From the NCBI GenBank assembly GCA_021775965.1, contig JAJFGV010000009.1, forward strand, positions 1-38,843: DNA of 38,843 nt, read 5' to 3'. The stretch is from Alphaproteobacteria bacterium. Lineage in GTDB: Bacteria; Pseudomonadota; Alphaproteobacteria; Micavibrionales; Micavibrionaceae. The translations under genes were made by a program, and so were the position numbers. The notes beneath the pieces are model-generated. The model had not been told where the DNA came from, searched no databases, and saw only the letters and a program-made list of their open reading frames with translations. Below, in pieces: positions 8,630 through 15,771 of this stretch. Within the stretch, counting starts at the first letter, position 1; each line of letters starts with the position of its first letter.

Positions 8630-9127
8630 ATGACAATTAGTGAGCTTATACATTGGAACCGGCCATCAAATGTTCCTGTGCGTCAGAGAAACCATTTCGG
8701 TCGTTCTCTGATGTCCCTGCAGGATGATATGGACAGGGTGTTCCATGACTTTTTTGGCAGCACAAGTCGGCCCGCATGGGCCAACGAGCCTGATTATCCA
8801 GCTGTCGATATCATCGAAAATAATAAACGCTTCAAGGTGAAAGTTGAGCTGGCGGGTATGGATCCCGAGAATGTTGAAATATCCGTGACGGATGGATTTT
8901 TGACCATTCAAGGTGAGAAGCAGGAAGAGAAAGAGGAATCTGATAAAAATTATCTTCGGCGTGAATCCTCTTACGGCTCTTTCCAGCGCACGATTGCTCT
9001 GCCGGAAACGGCCAATTGTGACAAGGCCGACGCTTCATTTAAAAACGGTGTTTTAAGTGTTGAGGTTCCCAAAAAGGCAGAGGCTGTAAAAAATCCTAAG
9101 AAGATTCAAATTAAGAAAGCAGCTTAA
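8630..9127 (+). CDS. Small heat shock protein, Hsp20/alpha-crystallin family
   Basis: A 165-residue cytosolic holdase. The N-terminal arm contains MSLQDDMDRVFHDFFG, typical of class A bacterial small heat shock proteins. The alpha-crystallin domain spans about residues 50-150, with AVDIIENNKRFKVKVELAGM, a VEISVTDGFLTIQGEK strand pair, RRESSYGSFQRTIALP, and the closing ASFKNGVLSVEVPK. The C-terminal tail has KKIQIKKAA, containing the I-x-I anchor used for oligomer assembly. I chose the ATG at 8630 because GGAGG lies eight bases upstream and the conserved protein starts there; an earlier in-frame codon at 8552 would fall inside the regulatory box. It is predicted to be induced through the FNR-type box upstream and is followed by the host-attachment gene. 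Confidence 0.93.
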   Translation: MTISELIHWNRPSNVPVRQRNHFGRSLMSLQDDMDRVFHDFFGSTSRPAWANEPDYPAVDIIENNKRFKVKVELAGMDPENVEISVTDGFLTIQGEKQEEKEESDKNYLRRESSYGSFQRTIALPETANCDKADASFKNGVLSVEVPKKAEAVKNPKKIQIKKAA

Positions 9128-9143
9128 TGCTTTCACCCACGGA

Positions 9144-9176
9144 AAGGCCGGATTTTCCCCCACGAAGTCCGGCCTT
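9144..9176 (+). terminator. Strong hairpin between hsp20 and the next gene
   Basis: AAGGCCGGA (9144-9152) and TCCGGCCTT (9168-9176) form a perfect 9-bp stem with a 15-base loop, followed by CCCGTTTTG. The U-run is short, so it may act as a partial terminator or as a processing/stabilising element that sets the hsp20 to downstream ratio. Confidence 0.5.
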
Positions 9177-9201
9177 CCCGTTTTGTAAAAAAGAATTGAC
9201 C

Positions 9202-9714
9202 ATGAAACTGACAGGACAAATTACAGAAAAAGGATTAAACGCTTTCACCCAAAAAGCCGCGATGCAGGCTGGCAGAAAAAAGCCACGCATCTGGGTTGTG
9301 GTGGCGGATAAGGGCATCGCCCGGATTTTCAGGAAGCAGGGTAGCGATCTTGATTTGATCTGTGAAGCTGCTCCTGAAAATCTGACGCAAATAACCTTCT
9401 GCAATAAGAACGTTGGGCGCATGGTTAGTAATGGCGGTGGTGTTATTCGTCATAAATACGAACCTCATATGGAAGAGAGCCGTCAGGACGTTCTACTTTT
9501 TGCACATGATCTTGCGGATTGGCTGGATCAAGTCGAAGCAGCGGATGCTTTTGACCGACTGGTTCTTATTGCCGCCCCGCGAATGCTGGGTGATCTTCGG
9601 GCCGTTATAACAAAATCAGTTCAACGCCGCATCGTGGCAGAAATAGACAAGGATTTAACAAAGCTGGGTGAAACGGCGCTGCGCAACGCGCTGGATAAAA
9701 TCTTTTGGTTTTAG
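9202..9714 (+). CDS. Host attachment family protein (AtsE/baeRF-like)
   Basis: A 170-residue cytosolic-looking protein of the Pfam Host_attach group, known from Agrobacterium attachment studies and distantly related to archaeal/eukaryotic release factor folds. Marks are WVVVADKGIARIFRKQ near residues 31-46, a central HKYEPHMEESRQDVLLFAHDLADWL, LVLIAAPRMLGDLR near 129-142, and VAEIDKDLTKL near the C-terminus. The ATG at 9202 is preferred because homology begins there; the longer frame from 9127 would translate the hairpin. The ribosome binding site is weak. It probably shares the hsp20 promoter. It converges on the Crp/Fnr gene, overlapping its 3' end by four bases. Family members often sit in stress clusters with UspA and CBS proteins, as here, but molecular function is unknown. 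Confidence 0.85.
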   Translation: MKLTGQITEKGLNAFTQKAAMQAGRKKPRIWVVVADKGIARIFRKQGSDLDLICEAAPENLTQITFCNKNVGRMVSNGGGVIRHKYEPHMEESRQDVLLFAHDLADWLDQVEAADAFDRLVLIAAPRMLGDLRAVITKSVQRRIVAEIDKDLTKLGETALRNALDKIFWF

Positions 9715-10472
9715 GAGGCTATCTTTTTTGTTTCTTCCGCTTCTGGTCTTTTGTCGCCTCGGCATTCGCCCTCTATAGAGGAGCAATGGGCGCATGAATA
9801 TTCGGCTAGCTTTTTAAAACTTTCTATTGTGATTTCCGATCCTTTAACTGTAACGCCGAGCGATTGTAGTTCTTTCAGAGCGCGGGAGAATGTTTCCGGC
9901 TTCATACCCAGATTGGCAGCCGCCAGTGATTTATCGTAAGGAAGCGTAAATGTCCCGCCTTTGCCGATCATGCTGCCTGAAAGTCTGAGGAGTGTACAGC
10001 CCACCCGCTGAGGTGCGCTCATAACTGATAAATGTTCTTTTTCTCTTTGAAGGTTTTGTACTTCTACGGATAGAATATCCATGATTTTAGCGGTTAGCTC
10101 CGGACTATCTTTTGTTCTTTGTTTCAGAAAGTCTGCACGAATTTCAAAAATTTCGGTCATTTCTGTGGCGCTAGCAGAAAAAGGGTGTATCGCTCCATCA
10201 AATATGGATGCTTCTCCGAGCATGTCACCTTCTGTAAGTAGAGCAACCACAGATTCCTCACCCTCTGAAGTTTCGCTATAAAGTTTGGTACAGCCGCCAA
10301 TAACGATGAAGAGTTTTTCGGCCCGATCACCATGGAGGAAAAGATGCTGGTTTTTTGTGTAATGGCGGGCGGTACCAGCACCCAGAAGAGCTGCTATATC
10401 AGCTTCGGGCAGCCCTAAGAAAAACGGGAGGCTGCGCAGAAATTGCTCTTTTCGATCTTCCAGAGCGGTCAT
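9711..10472 (-). CDS. Crp/Fnr family transcriptional regulator with Cys-rich C-terminal tail
   Basis: A 253-residue regulator. An effector domain (about residues 14-125) has the beta-roll marks LFLHGDRAEKLFIVIGG and EGDMLGEASIF. A dimer helix spans about 127-152. The winged helix-turn-helix contains the recognition helix KPETFSRALKELQSLG (191-206). Its E193, S196 and R197 match the E..SR set with which FNR, DNR and FixK read TTGAT half-sites. It lacks the N-terminal cysteine cluster of classical FNR, but has a C-terminal CAHC...C group (Cys227, 230, 237) after the DNA-binding domain. That group could bind a metal or act as a redox switch; this is inference. GGGGA lies upstream of the ATG. Three matching boxes occur in this window. 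Confidence 0.88.
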   Translation of the reverse strand: MTALEDRKEQFLRSLPFFLGLPEADIAALLGAGTARHYTKNQHLFLHGDRAEKLFIVIGGCTKLYSETSEGEESVVALLTEGDMLGEASIFDGAIHPFSASATEMTEIFEIRADFLKQRTKDSPELTAKIMDILSVEVQNLQREKEHLSVMSAPQRVGCTLLRLSGSMIGKGGTFTLPYDKSLAAANLGMKPETFSRALKELQSLGVTVKGSEITIESFKKLAEYSCAHCSSIEGECRGDKRPEAEETKKIAS

Positions 10473-10558
10473 ACGTAAATCCCCTTTTAAAGTTAGGGAA
10501 CTTATACACCTTCGGTTGTACCTTTAGCAAGTTTTAGTGAAAGAAGGCTATACGTGAG

Positions 10559-10816
10559 TTACCGCTCATGTTCATCCAATTGTTCCCGGTCGCGCTGCAA
10601 TATCTTATGGACACGGGCTACGCTGATATCCATGCTTTTACCAAGCTGCCGACCCATGTAATCGTCATCATCCAGCCATTCAAGGGCCTGCAGGACTTCT
10701 TTATGTGTGGCGCCAATTTCCATGATGGTTGTTACCAACTCATCATCCACCGGGCCGAGGATGGAGCGGATTTCCTGGCCGGTTGCAGGTTTTGGTTTTT
10801 TATTTGAAAGGCTCAT
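10559..10816 (-). CDS. Small conserved-looking protein, possible helix-turn-helix
   Basis: An 85-residue charged protein with a strong GAAGGAG ribosome binding site. The central part reads IRSILGPVDDELVTTIMEIGAT followed by KEVLQALEWLDDDD. The C-terminal part, ISVARVHKILQRDRE, is helical and could be a DNA- or protein-binding turn. I recall similar short acidic proteins beside stress genes in alphaproteobacteria but cannot name a family. It is the last gene of the EF-hand/UspA/PH-domain operon, 12 bases after the PH-domain gene, and 86 bases before the regulator gene. Confidence 0.7.
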   Translation of the reverse strand: MSLSNKKPKPATGQEIRSILGPVDDELVTTIMEIGATHKEVLQALEWLDDDDYMGRQLGKSMDISVARVHKILQRDREQLDEHER

Positions 10817-10828
10817 GATTTTTCTCCT

Positions 10829-11488
10829 TCAGGCTATTTTTCTAAAGCTCGTCAGTGTTGCAATTTTTAACTTTGTAAGTTTGTTTTTCATCTCCGCCTC
10901 TCTTCTTCTGCGATCTATCTGTTCTATGTTGGCTTGAAACTCATCATGGTCGTATTCGATATCGGGATGCTTCATACGTGCTTTGTGAGAGGCTTTGATC
11001 AAACGGTAGGGCCTACGGATTGCCGGCAAGCGGACATCATGGATAAAACGGCAGTCCAACCTGATCCGCCCATAACCCAGCAGCCAACCGAACCAGCCAT
11101 GATGTACGTGCTCGGCACGAATATCCTCAAGATCAATCTGGTCAATTTCTACAAAAATAAGTCCTCTTTTTTTGATAATGCGCTGGTCAGTAAGGCCAAC
11201 TTCCGTGGCGATGTAAGTTAAGAATACGGGCAGAAACAAGGCAAGCCCCGTTAGGCTAAACAGCCATGGTATGGGCGTGTTCCTTTCATCAAACTGAACA
11301 ATCCATAGATCGACATTAAATGTATAAGCGTGTGAGCCAAAATACTGATAGAGATAATAATCAGCTATCTGGCCAGCAAGAAACAGAGCGGCAAACCATA
11401 TGAGTCCTTCAATGAAATAAATCCAGTGAGGACGGAAGATAGCCAATAACTTCTCTTCACTGGTTATAACTTTCCTGACATAGCTCAT
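10829..11488 (-). CDS. Bacterial PH-domain (bPH2, YdbS-like) membrane protein
   Basis: A 219-residue inner-membrane protein. Two membrane segments lie at about residues 25-45 and 74-95, and face a cytosolic domain. That domain starts with the bPH2 hallmark EVGLTDQRIIKKRGLIF (about 96-112), followed by EIDQIDLEDIRAEHV and LLGYGRIRLDCR. The tail (about 175-219) is highly charged and helical. Single-domain bPH2 proteins are common but of uncertain role, often tied to envelope or stress responses. Its ATG directly abuts the UspA stop codon (TAAATG), and GAGGGA within that gene serves as ribosome binding site, so the two are translationally linked. Confidence 0.82.
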   Translation of the reverse strand: MSYVRKVITSEEKLLAIFRPHWIYFIEGLIWFAALFLAGQIADYYLYQYFGSHAYTFNVDLWIVQFDERNTPIPWLFSLTGLALFLPVFLTYIATEVGLTDQRIIKKRGLIFVEIDQIDLEDIRAEHVHHGWFGWLLGYGRIRLDCRFIHDVRLPAIRRPYRLIKASHKARMKHPDIEYDHDEFQANIEQIDRRRREAEMKNKLTKLKIATLTSFRKIA

Positions 11489-12346
11489 TTATTCCCTCAC
11501 AACCAGAACATCGCAAGGTGGATGGGCCAATATATATTCTGCCGCGCCACCGAGTTTGGACGGCGTTAAAACAGGGCCGCCATGTGCACCAATAGCAATC
11601 AGATCGGCCTTGGCTTTTCTGGCTTCCTTAACAAGCGTTTCATAAGCAGCGCCTTCCACCATTTTTCCTGATAGTCTTTTGGTTTTGCCATTATGTTCTT
11701 TTTTGAAATGACTGATTTCAGTTTTTAAAAAGGCATCCATTGCTTTTTTGTTTGTTTCCTCAGTATGTGCATAGGCTTCTATGGCATAATTGGCCATTGT
11801 CGGGTAAGCAACAGCAACCTGATACGTGTGAACAGCGGAAAAAACTCCTTGTGGTGCTATCTCCATAGCCATCCGCAAAGCGGCGCGGGAGGCCGGTGCA
11901 AAATCCACGCCGGCCAAAATGCTTTGATAAGGACCAGTCGGTTTGTTTTTGACCATCAGAATAGGCTGCGCACCTTTGCGCGCTACCCGCTCTATGGTCG
12001 TTCCCACAAACAGATCAGGGAATTTGGCTTTGCCGTGCATGCCCATGACAATCAGATCAGCTTTTATTTTTTGAGCATAGCCGAGAATTTCGGCAAAAGG
12101 CTCGCGGCTCTGGATAGCTGTAATCGTAATATCAATATGCTCAGAATCTTTATAATCAAAGATATAACCCTTGATCAGATCTTCTGTGTCTTTCTTAAAT
12201 GTTGTGCCAAACCCCTTTGCCTTATAAGCGGGCATCACGTTGATGATGTGAAGTTTTGCGCGTGTTCCTACTGCCAATTTCAACGCCCGCTCCATGGCAC
12301 GATCAGAATTAACAGTTAAGTCAGTTGCTAAAAGAATCTTTTTCAT
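11489..12346 (-). CDS. Universal stress protein, tandem UspA domains
   Basis: A 285-residue protein with two Usp domains, about residues 1-137 and 140-285. Domain 1 opens KKILLATDLTVNSDRAM and has an ATP-loop-like VMGMHGK...GTTIERV. Domain 2 opens SILAGVDFAPASRAAL and has AIGAHGG...LGGAAEYIL, ending in DVLVVRE. Both loops keep the G-x-x-G start, so nucleotide binding is plausible in each. Tandem Usp proteins are typical of hypoxia and stress regulons. GGAGG sits in the last codons of the upstream EF-hand gene, three bases separate the two genes, and both are likely driven by the FNR-type box at 12893. Confidence 0.92.
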   Translation of the reverse strand: MKKILLATDLTVNSDRAMERALKLAVGTRAKLHIINVMPAYKAKGFGTTFKKDTEDLIKGYIFDYKDSEHIDITITAIQSREPFAEILGYAQKIKADLIVMGMHGKAKFPDLFVGTTIERVARKGAQPILMVKNKPTGPYQSILAGVDFAPASRAALRMAMEIAPQGVFSAVHTYQVAVAYPTMANYAIEAYAHTEETNKKAMDAFLKTEISHFKKEHNGKTKRLSGKMVEGAAYETLVKEARKAKADLIAIGAHGGPVLTPSKLGGAAEYILAHPPCDVLVVRE

Positions 12347-12349
12347 GAA

Positions 12350-12835
12350 TCATTCCTCCAGTTTATCGGTTGCGGCTATAAAAGTGCATGGCATGGATGC
12401 GCGGTAAAAAACACAGAATTCATCAATATCGATGACGTTGTTGTCATTTGTATCGTATTCACCGAAGCGCTCCCGCCCGTACAGGATATATTCATATGCC
12501 ATTAACTCTCCGCTGCCATCAGCATCGATGGCCTCAAATTTGTAATGCATAGTGCCGCTAGGCGCAGCCCCGCCATTGCCAGGGCGCGGGGTAAAACAAC
12601 TGCCAGCACATTCATCTCGTGTCAGATTTCCGTTGCTATTTATATCCAGCGCTTTAAAAACTCGCTGGTGATACATGTCAAACTCACCGGCATCAATGCG
12701 GCCATCGTTAATGACATCTGCTTGTCGGAAAGCTTTTTCTGCTTCTAGTCTCTCAGTGTCCTCGGCATGTGCGCCCATCAACGGAAATGCCAGCGCCGCA
12801 GCAATCATAATCACGCTCAGAATAAGATTTTTCAT
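12350..12835 (-). CDS. Secreted EF-hand calcium-binding protein
   Basis: A 161-residue exported protein. An N-terminal signal peptide (about residues 1-25) ends MGAHA-ED. Four EF-hand-like loops follow: DVINDGRIDAGEF, DINSNGNLTRDEC, DADGSGELMAYEY and DTNDNNVIDIDEF. Position 12 is Glu in each, as in canonical calcium loops. Four cysteines (DECAGSC, EFC, MPC) could form disulfides in the periplasm. I chose the ATG at 12835 because GGAG precedes it and the signal peptide begins there; the longer frame from 12874 adds an unlikely extension. It heads the leftward operon with UspA, downstream of the FNR-type box at 12893-12906. Confidence 0.85.
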   Translation of the reverse strand: MKNLILSVIMIAAALAFPLMGAHAEDTERLEAEKAFRQADVINDGRIDAGEFDMYHQRVFKALDINSNGNLTRDECAGSCFTPRPGNGGAAPSGTMHYKFEAIDADGSGELMAYEYILYGRERFGEYDTNDNNVIDIDEFCVFYRASMPCTFIAATDKLEE

Positions 12836-12892
12836 GGTTTTTCTCCAATTTGTGCAATATGAACATTCATACATATCCCGGCAGACATTCCC

Positions 12893-12906
12893 TTGATTTT
12901 TGTCAA
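12893..12906. promoter_or_regulatory. FNR/FixK-type box upstream of the EF-hand-UspA operon
   Basis: TTGATTTTTGTCAA is identical in all 14 bases to the box at 8552. Its centre is 64.5 bases from the EF-hand ATG. Reading leftward, an ATGAAT hexamer lies 22 bases beyond the box, consistent with a class II promoter though the -10 is weak. A second box at 12946 faces the other operon. Confidence 0.7.
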
Positions 12907-12945
12907 AAAAAGTAAATTTTATTGGCTCAAGGCTTTTTCTGCTTC

Positions 12946-12959
12946 TTGATAAAAATCAA
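12946..12959. promoter_or_regulatory. Perfect FNR/FixK box upstream of the CBS operon
   Basis: TTGATAAAAATCAA is a perfect TTGAT-N4-ATCAA palindrome, centred 74.5 bases before the CBS-protein ATG. A TGTTAT hexamer at 12990-12995 resembles the one before hsp20 but starts 30 rather than 22 bases after the box. Activation geometry is therefore less standard here. It lies 53 bases from the 12893 box, centre to centre, in one divergent promoter region. Confidence 0.75.
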
Positions 12960-13026
12960 TTACGCCTTCGCCTTTTCGTGATCTGGTTGTGTTATCCCTA
13001 CAACGTTAAATAAATGGAGGTTTATT

Positions 13027-13461
13027 ATGCAGAACACAAAAGTCAAAGAACTCATGACCGCCCACCCGGTTTTGATTAAGCCTGACGCCACTTTGTATGA
13101 AGCGGCCAGGAAAATGAAAAATGTTGATTGTGGTATTTTGCCTGTCGGCACAAAAGAAAAGTTGGAAGGCGTTATTACCGATCGGGACATTGTCATTCGC
13201 GCTGTATCGCAGGGAAAAGACGAGAATAAAGAGATGGTCAAGGATCACATGACGGACGCTGTTTATGCCTGCAATGAAGATGATTATCTTGAGGATGCTG
13301 CCGATAAGATGCGCGACCATAAAGTCAGTCGTCTTGTTGTCAAAGATCATCAGGGAAAAGTGACAGGCGTTCTTTCTTTTGGCGGCATCCTGCGCAAAAA
13401 TGCAGATGCCGATGAAGTGGCCAATGTCGTCAAACACGCCACGCACAAAGCCGCAGCATAG
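13027..13461 (+). CDS. CBS-domain pair protein
   Basis: A 144-residue cytosolic protein with two CBS motifs, about residues 5-62 and 70-130. The first opens VKELMTAHPVLIKPDATLYEA and ends GVITDRDIVIRAV. The second opens VKDHMTDAVYACNEDD and ends KVTGVLSFGGILR. Stand-alone CBS pairs bind adenosine nucleotides and often act as energy sensors; this one has the T/S-x-x-D-like loop TDRD of ligand-binding sites. A strong TGGAGG ribosome binding site precedes the ATG. It leads a rightward operon behind the perfect FNR-type box and opposite UspA, a pairing common in oxygen- and stress-controlled regulons. Confidence 0.9.
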   Translation: MQNTKVKELMTAHPVLIKPDATLYEAARKMKNVDCGILPVGTKEKLEGVITDRDIVIRAVSQGKDENKEMVKDHMTDAVYACNEDDYLEDAADKMRDHKVSRLVVKDHQGKVTGVLSFGGILRKNADADEVANVVKHATHKAAA

Positions 13462-13472
13462 GGGAGGGTATC

Positions 13473-13868
13473 ATGGAACAAGCCATTGAACTGATGACGG
13501 GTATTGTCCTAACGGTGTTGGGCGTGTCGTTTTTATTGCGGGCACAGGATTGGGCAGGCTGGTTCGACGATATTCGCCAGGATGGTCGGCATCGCGCTAT
13601 TCCCATTGGTGCTTTCGCACTTTTGCTGAGTGCCTTCATGGTAGCTTTCCATCAAGTCTGGAGCGGGTTTTTCCTGCTGGTCACTGTTATTGGTGTGCTG
13701 GGGATTATAGAAGGCTCCGTGTATCTTTTGTTTCCCGGCTCGCTGCGCGGTATTCTGGGCGCTCTTGCACCAAACTATAAATCCACAATCCGTTTGTTTG
13801 GCGCATTGTTTGGTTTTGTTGGCCTGATGATCTTGAGCAAGTGGAGCGAATTGAATGGCGTTCTTTAA
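13473..13868 (+). CDS. Small four-TM membrane protein, paralogue 1
   Basis: A 131-residue protein with about four membrane helices. It starts MEQAIELMTGIVLTVLGVSFLLR, then DWAGWFDDI, a helix AFALLLSAFMVAFHQVW, and LFPGSLRGILGALAPN. The next gene shares the same plan: an MEQ.IELM.GI start, R.DW in the same place, F.VAFH.VW, CPG/FPG and K.AP. The two clearly arose by duplication. I cannot name the family. GGGAGG precedes the ATG, 11 bases after the CBS gene. Confidence 0.75.
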   Translation: MEQAIELMTGIVLTVLGVSFLLRAQDWAGWFDDIRQDGRHRAIPIGAFALLLSAFMVAFHQVWSGFFLLVTVIGVLGIIEGSVYLLFPGSLRGILGALAPNYKSTIRLFGALFGFVGLMILSKWSELNGVL

Positions 13869-13895
13869 TCAATAATAGTCTGGAAAGGAAAAAAC

Positions 13896-14276
13896 ATGGA
13901 ACAGTCAATCGAGCTTATGGCCGGTATTTGTTTTCTTGTTATGGGGCTTTCGATGCTCCTGCGGACAAGCGACTGGATGGACTGGATAACGCATTTACAA
14001 GCGCAAGGCCGTAATACATCGCTGGTGCTTGGCAGTGTTAATCTCTTGCTCGGGGCTTTCATTGTTGCCTTTCACTGGGTCTGGGAAGGGATCGCACTGA
14101 TCGTCACACTCTTCGGCGTTTTGTTTCTTTTTAGAAGCGTTGTTTTGCTGTCCTGTCCGGGTTTTTTGCCCGGGTGGCTGCAAAAAATGGCACCGAATAT
14201 GGGCAAGATTGTTAAGCTGTCCGGTCTAGTCATTGCCGCCGTTGCCGTAAGTTTATTTTATGATTTGTATAGATAG
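13896..14276 (+). CDS. Small four-TM membrane protein, paralogue 2
   Basis: A 126-residue membrane protein and tandem paralogue of the preceding gene. Conserved points are MEQSIELMAGI at the start, RTSDWMDWI near residue 23, GAFIVAFHWVWEGIAL near 54-69, and CPGFLPGWLQKMAPN near 88-102. The histidine in the FH.VW motif is kept in both copies and lies within a helix. Function is unknown. AAAGGAAAAAAC lies before the ATG. The two products may form a heteromer, which is inference from their adjacency and shared operon. Confidence 0.75.
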   Translation: MEQSIELMAGICFLVMGLSMLLRTSDWMDWITHLQAQGRNTSLVLGSVNLLLGAFIVAFHWVWEGIALIVTLFGVLFLFRSVVLLSCPGFLPGWLQKMAPNMGKIVKLSGLVIAAVAVSLFYDLYR

Positions 14277-14287
14277 GAGTTTACGAC

Positions 14288-14626
14288 ATGAAAAATTATC
14301 ATGATATTACAGCCGCCATTTCGAACGGTGTAAAAACCCTTAAGGAAGAAATGCCAGATGTCCTGGACGGCTTTACAGCTTTGCAGAGCGGCGCAAGTAA
14401 AGACGGCGCTTTGGATGCCAAGACCAAAGAACTGATCGCGTTGGCGATTGGCGTGGCCGGTCATTGTGATGGCTGTATCGGGTTTCACACGCAAAAATTG
14501 GTGAAGCTCGGCGCATCAAAGCAGGAAGTAGCAGAAGCGCTAGGCGTTGCGGTTTATATGGGCGGAGGACCATCCTTGATGTATGCTGCTGAGGCTATTC
14601 AGGCGTTCGAAGAATTTTCCAGCTGA
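14288..14626 (+). CDS. Carboxymuconolactone decarboxylase/AhpD-like protein
   Basis: A 112-residue protein of the CMD/AhpD family. The active-site helix HCDGCIGFHTQKLVKLGAS (about residues 58-76) has the CxxC pair (Cys59, Cys62) and the downstream His66 of the AhpD-type thiol/peroxidase relay. KELIALAIGVAGHC precedes it and ALGVAVYMGGGP follows. The protein is probably a small cytosolic peroxidase or disulfide reductase partner rather than a true decarboxylase. ATAGGAG lies nine bases before the start. It belongs to the CBS operon, where a redox-active enzyme fits the predicted oxygen-linked control. Confidence 0.88.
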   Translation: MKNYHDITAAISNGVKTLKEEMPDVLDGFTALQSGASKDGALDAKTKELIALAIGVAGHCDGCIGFHTQKLVKLGASKQEVAEALGVAVYMGGGPSLMYAAEAIQAFEEFSS

Positions 14627-14645
14627 TCAGCGTTAGGCGTACAAA

Positions 14646-15398
14646 ATGAAGAGTAATCACCCTGATTTATGGACTCATTTAATCCCCGTTAAAACAGATG
14701 AGAGCCATAAATACAAACATGGACATGTTGTGATTTATGGAGCGCCTGAATTAACAGGAGCGACACGACTAGCAGCAAGCGCCTGTTCACGGATGGGCGC
14801 TGGTCTTGTGACTGTTTTGGCCAATCCAAATATAGCCAATGTTTATCGAACAGCTCTACCGCCCCATATCCTTGTTCGTGATGATCTTAATTGGTTTGAT
14901 GAGCGTGTTTCTGCAAAACTGTATGGACCGGGCGGGCTGTCGGTTGAACCTGATTTCAAATCAAATTTGCCTATTGTTCTGGATGCGGATGCGCTTTCAA
15001 ATCTACCGAAAAAGCTCGCGCCCAATTACATCCTTACGCCGCATGAAGGGGAATTTGAACGGGCTTTCCCTGACATTAAGGGCGCTCGTGCAGAAAAGGC
15101 AATCGAAGCCGCACAAACCATTAATGCTCATATTATTTTAAAGGGCGCTCAAACGATCATTGCTGCGCCAGACGGAAATTGCGTTATGAATGATCATGCT
15201 TCTCCATGGCTTGCCACGGCAGGAACGGGTGATGTTCTTGTCGGTATGGTTGCAGGACTAATAGCACAAGACATGCCTGTTTTTGAAGCATGCTGCGGAG
15301 CTGTGTGGATACATGGAGATTGCGGGCGGCGTTTTGGTCCGGGGTTAGTCGCCAGTGATTTGGTGGATACTATTCCGGCTGCTCTAAAGGCAGTTTAA
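14646..15398 (+). CDS. nnrD: ADP/ATP-dependent NAD(P)H-hydrate dehydratase
   Basis: A 250-residue ribokinase-fold enzyme that repairs hydrated NADH and NADPH. It matches the YjeF C-terminal/NnrD family. Marks are HKYKHGHVVIYG near residue 21, LTGATRLAASACSRMGAGLVT, a VLDADAL segment near 111, TPHEGEFERAFP near 132-143, a helix-strand with LKGAQTIIAAPDG, and the catalytic/nucleotide motif ATAGTGDVLVGMVAGL near 190-205. The N-terminal epimerase half of bifunctional YjeF proteins is absent, so the epimerase must be encoded elsewhere. It closes the operon begun by the CBS gene, 19 bases after the AhpD-like gene. NAD(P)HX repair fits an operon responding to redox or energy stress. Confidence 0.9.
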   Translation: MKSNHPDLWTHLIPVKTDESHKYKHGHVVIYGAPELTGATRLAASACSRMGAGLVTVLANPNIANVYRTALPPHILVRDDLNWFDERVSAKLYGPGGLSVEPDFKSNLPIVLDADALSNLPKKLAPNYILTPHEGEFERAFPDIKGARAEKAIEAAQTINAHIILKGAQTIIAAPDGNCVMNDHASPWLATAGTGDVLVGMVAGLIAQDMPVFEACCGAVWIHGDCGRRFGPGLVASDLVDTIPAALKAV

Positions 15399-15400
15399 TA

Positions 15401-15532
15401 TTGCATTCGATAGACAACGCCCCCGCGTCTCTTGCGCCCTTATTAGCCTCCTCCTCCCTGAAATTCAAAATTGAGGAGCATCTGGGTTGGAGCGTTGAAA
15501 TCCCTGAATATTTGCAGGAAGAGGAGCTGTAA
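15401..15532 (+). pseudogene. Possible 3' scrap of an MBL-fold hydrolase
   Basis: A 43-codon frame from a TTG at 15401 ends IEEHLGWSVEIPEYLQEEEL. From memory, the L-GW-x-V-x-VPEY ending resembles the C-terminus of beta-CASP metallo-beta-lactamase fold RNA hydrolases. No other part of such an enzyme is present and no ribosome binding site is seen. It sits between the end of nnrD and repeat B, where recombination could have left it. Confidence 0.3.
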
Positions 15533-15590
15533 TATAGAAAGTGTAAGGGATAATGCTGTAACAATGATAGTTGGCTGGCCTTATTTTATG

Positions 15591-15703
15591 TAGATAAGTT
15601 TTTAGGGTACAGGACGGGGTACAAACGGGTGCCTTGAATCAAAAGGTTTAGTGAAAACAATAGAATAGGGGTTCTATTCGGTTGCTACTCCCGCAACCAA
15701 TTT
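15591..15703 (+). repeat. att-like direct repeat, copy B
   Basis: Second copy of the roughly 110-bp repeat. It has TAGATAAG, GTGCCTTGAATCAAAAGG, AACAATAGAATAGGGG and the core TACTCCCGCAACCAATT, whose 17 bases are identical to copy A. GGTTGC and GCAACC flank the TACTCCC part, giving a 6-bp inverted repeat. An integrase remnant follows, as after copy A. Confidence 0.65.
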
Positions 15704-15771
15704 TTTTGAAAACCCTTATTCAGTATAGTTTTTGGCTAAATGGGTGCACGGTCAAACCAGAAAGTGCGGCC

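Noticed and set aside
15623-15703. Repeat B core as an integron attC site, because of its GGTTGC/GCAACC inverted repeat
   Set aside because: The inverted repeat is imperfect in copy A and absent in C, no attC R'/R'' boxes are seen, and tRNA-3'-end similarity with adjacent integrase remnants explains it better.
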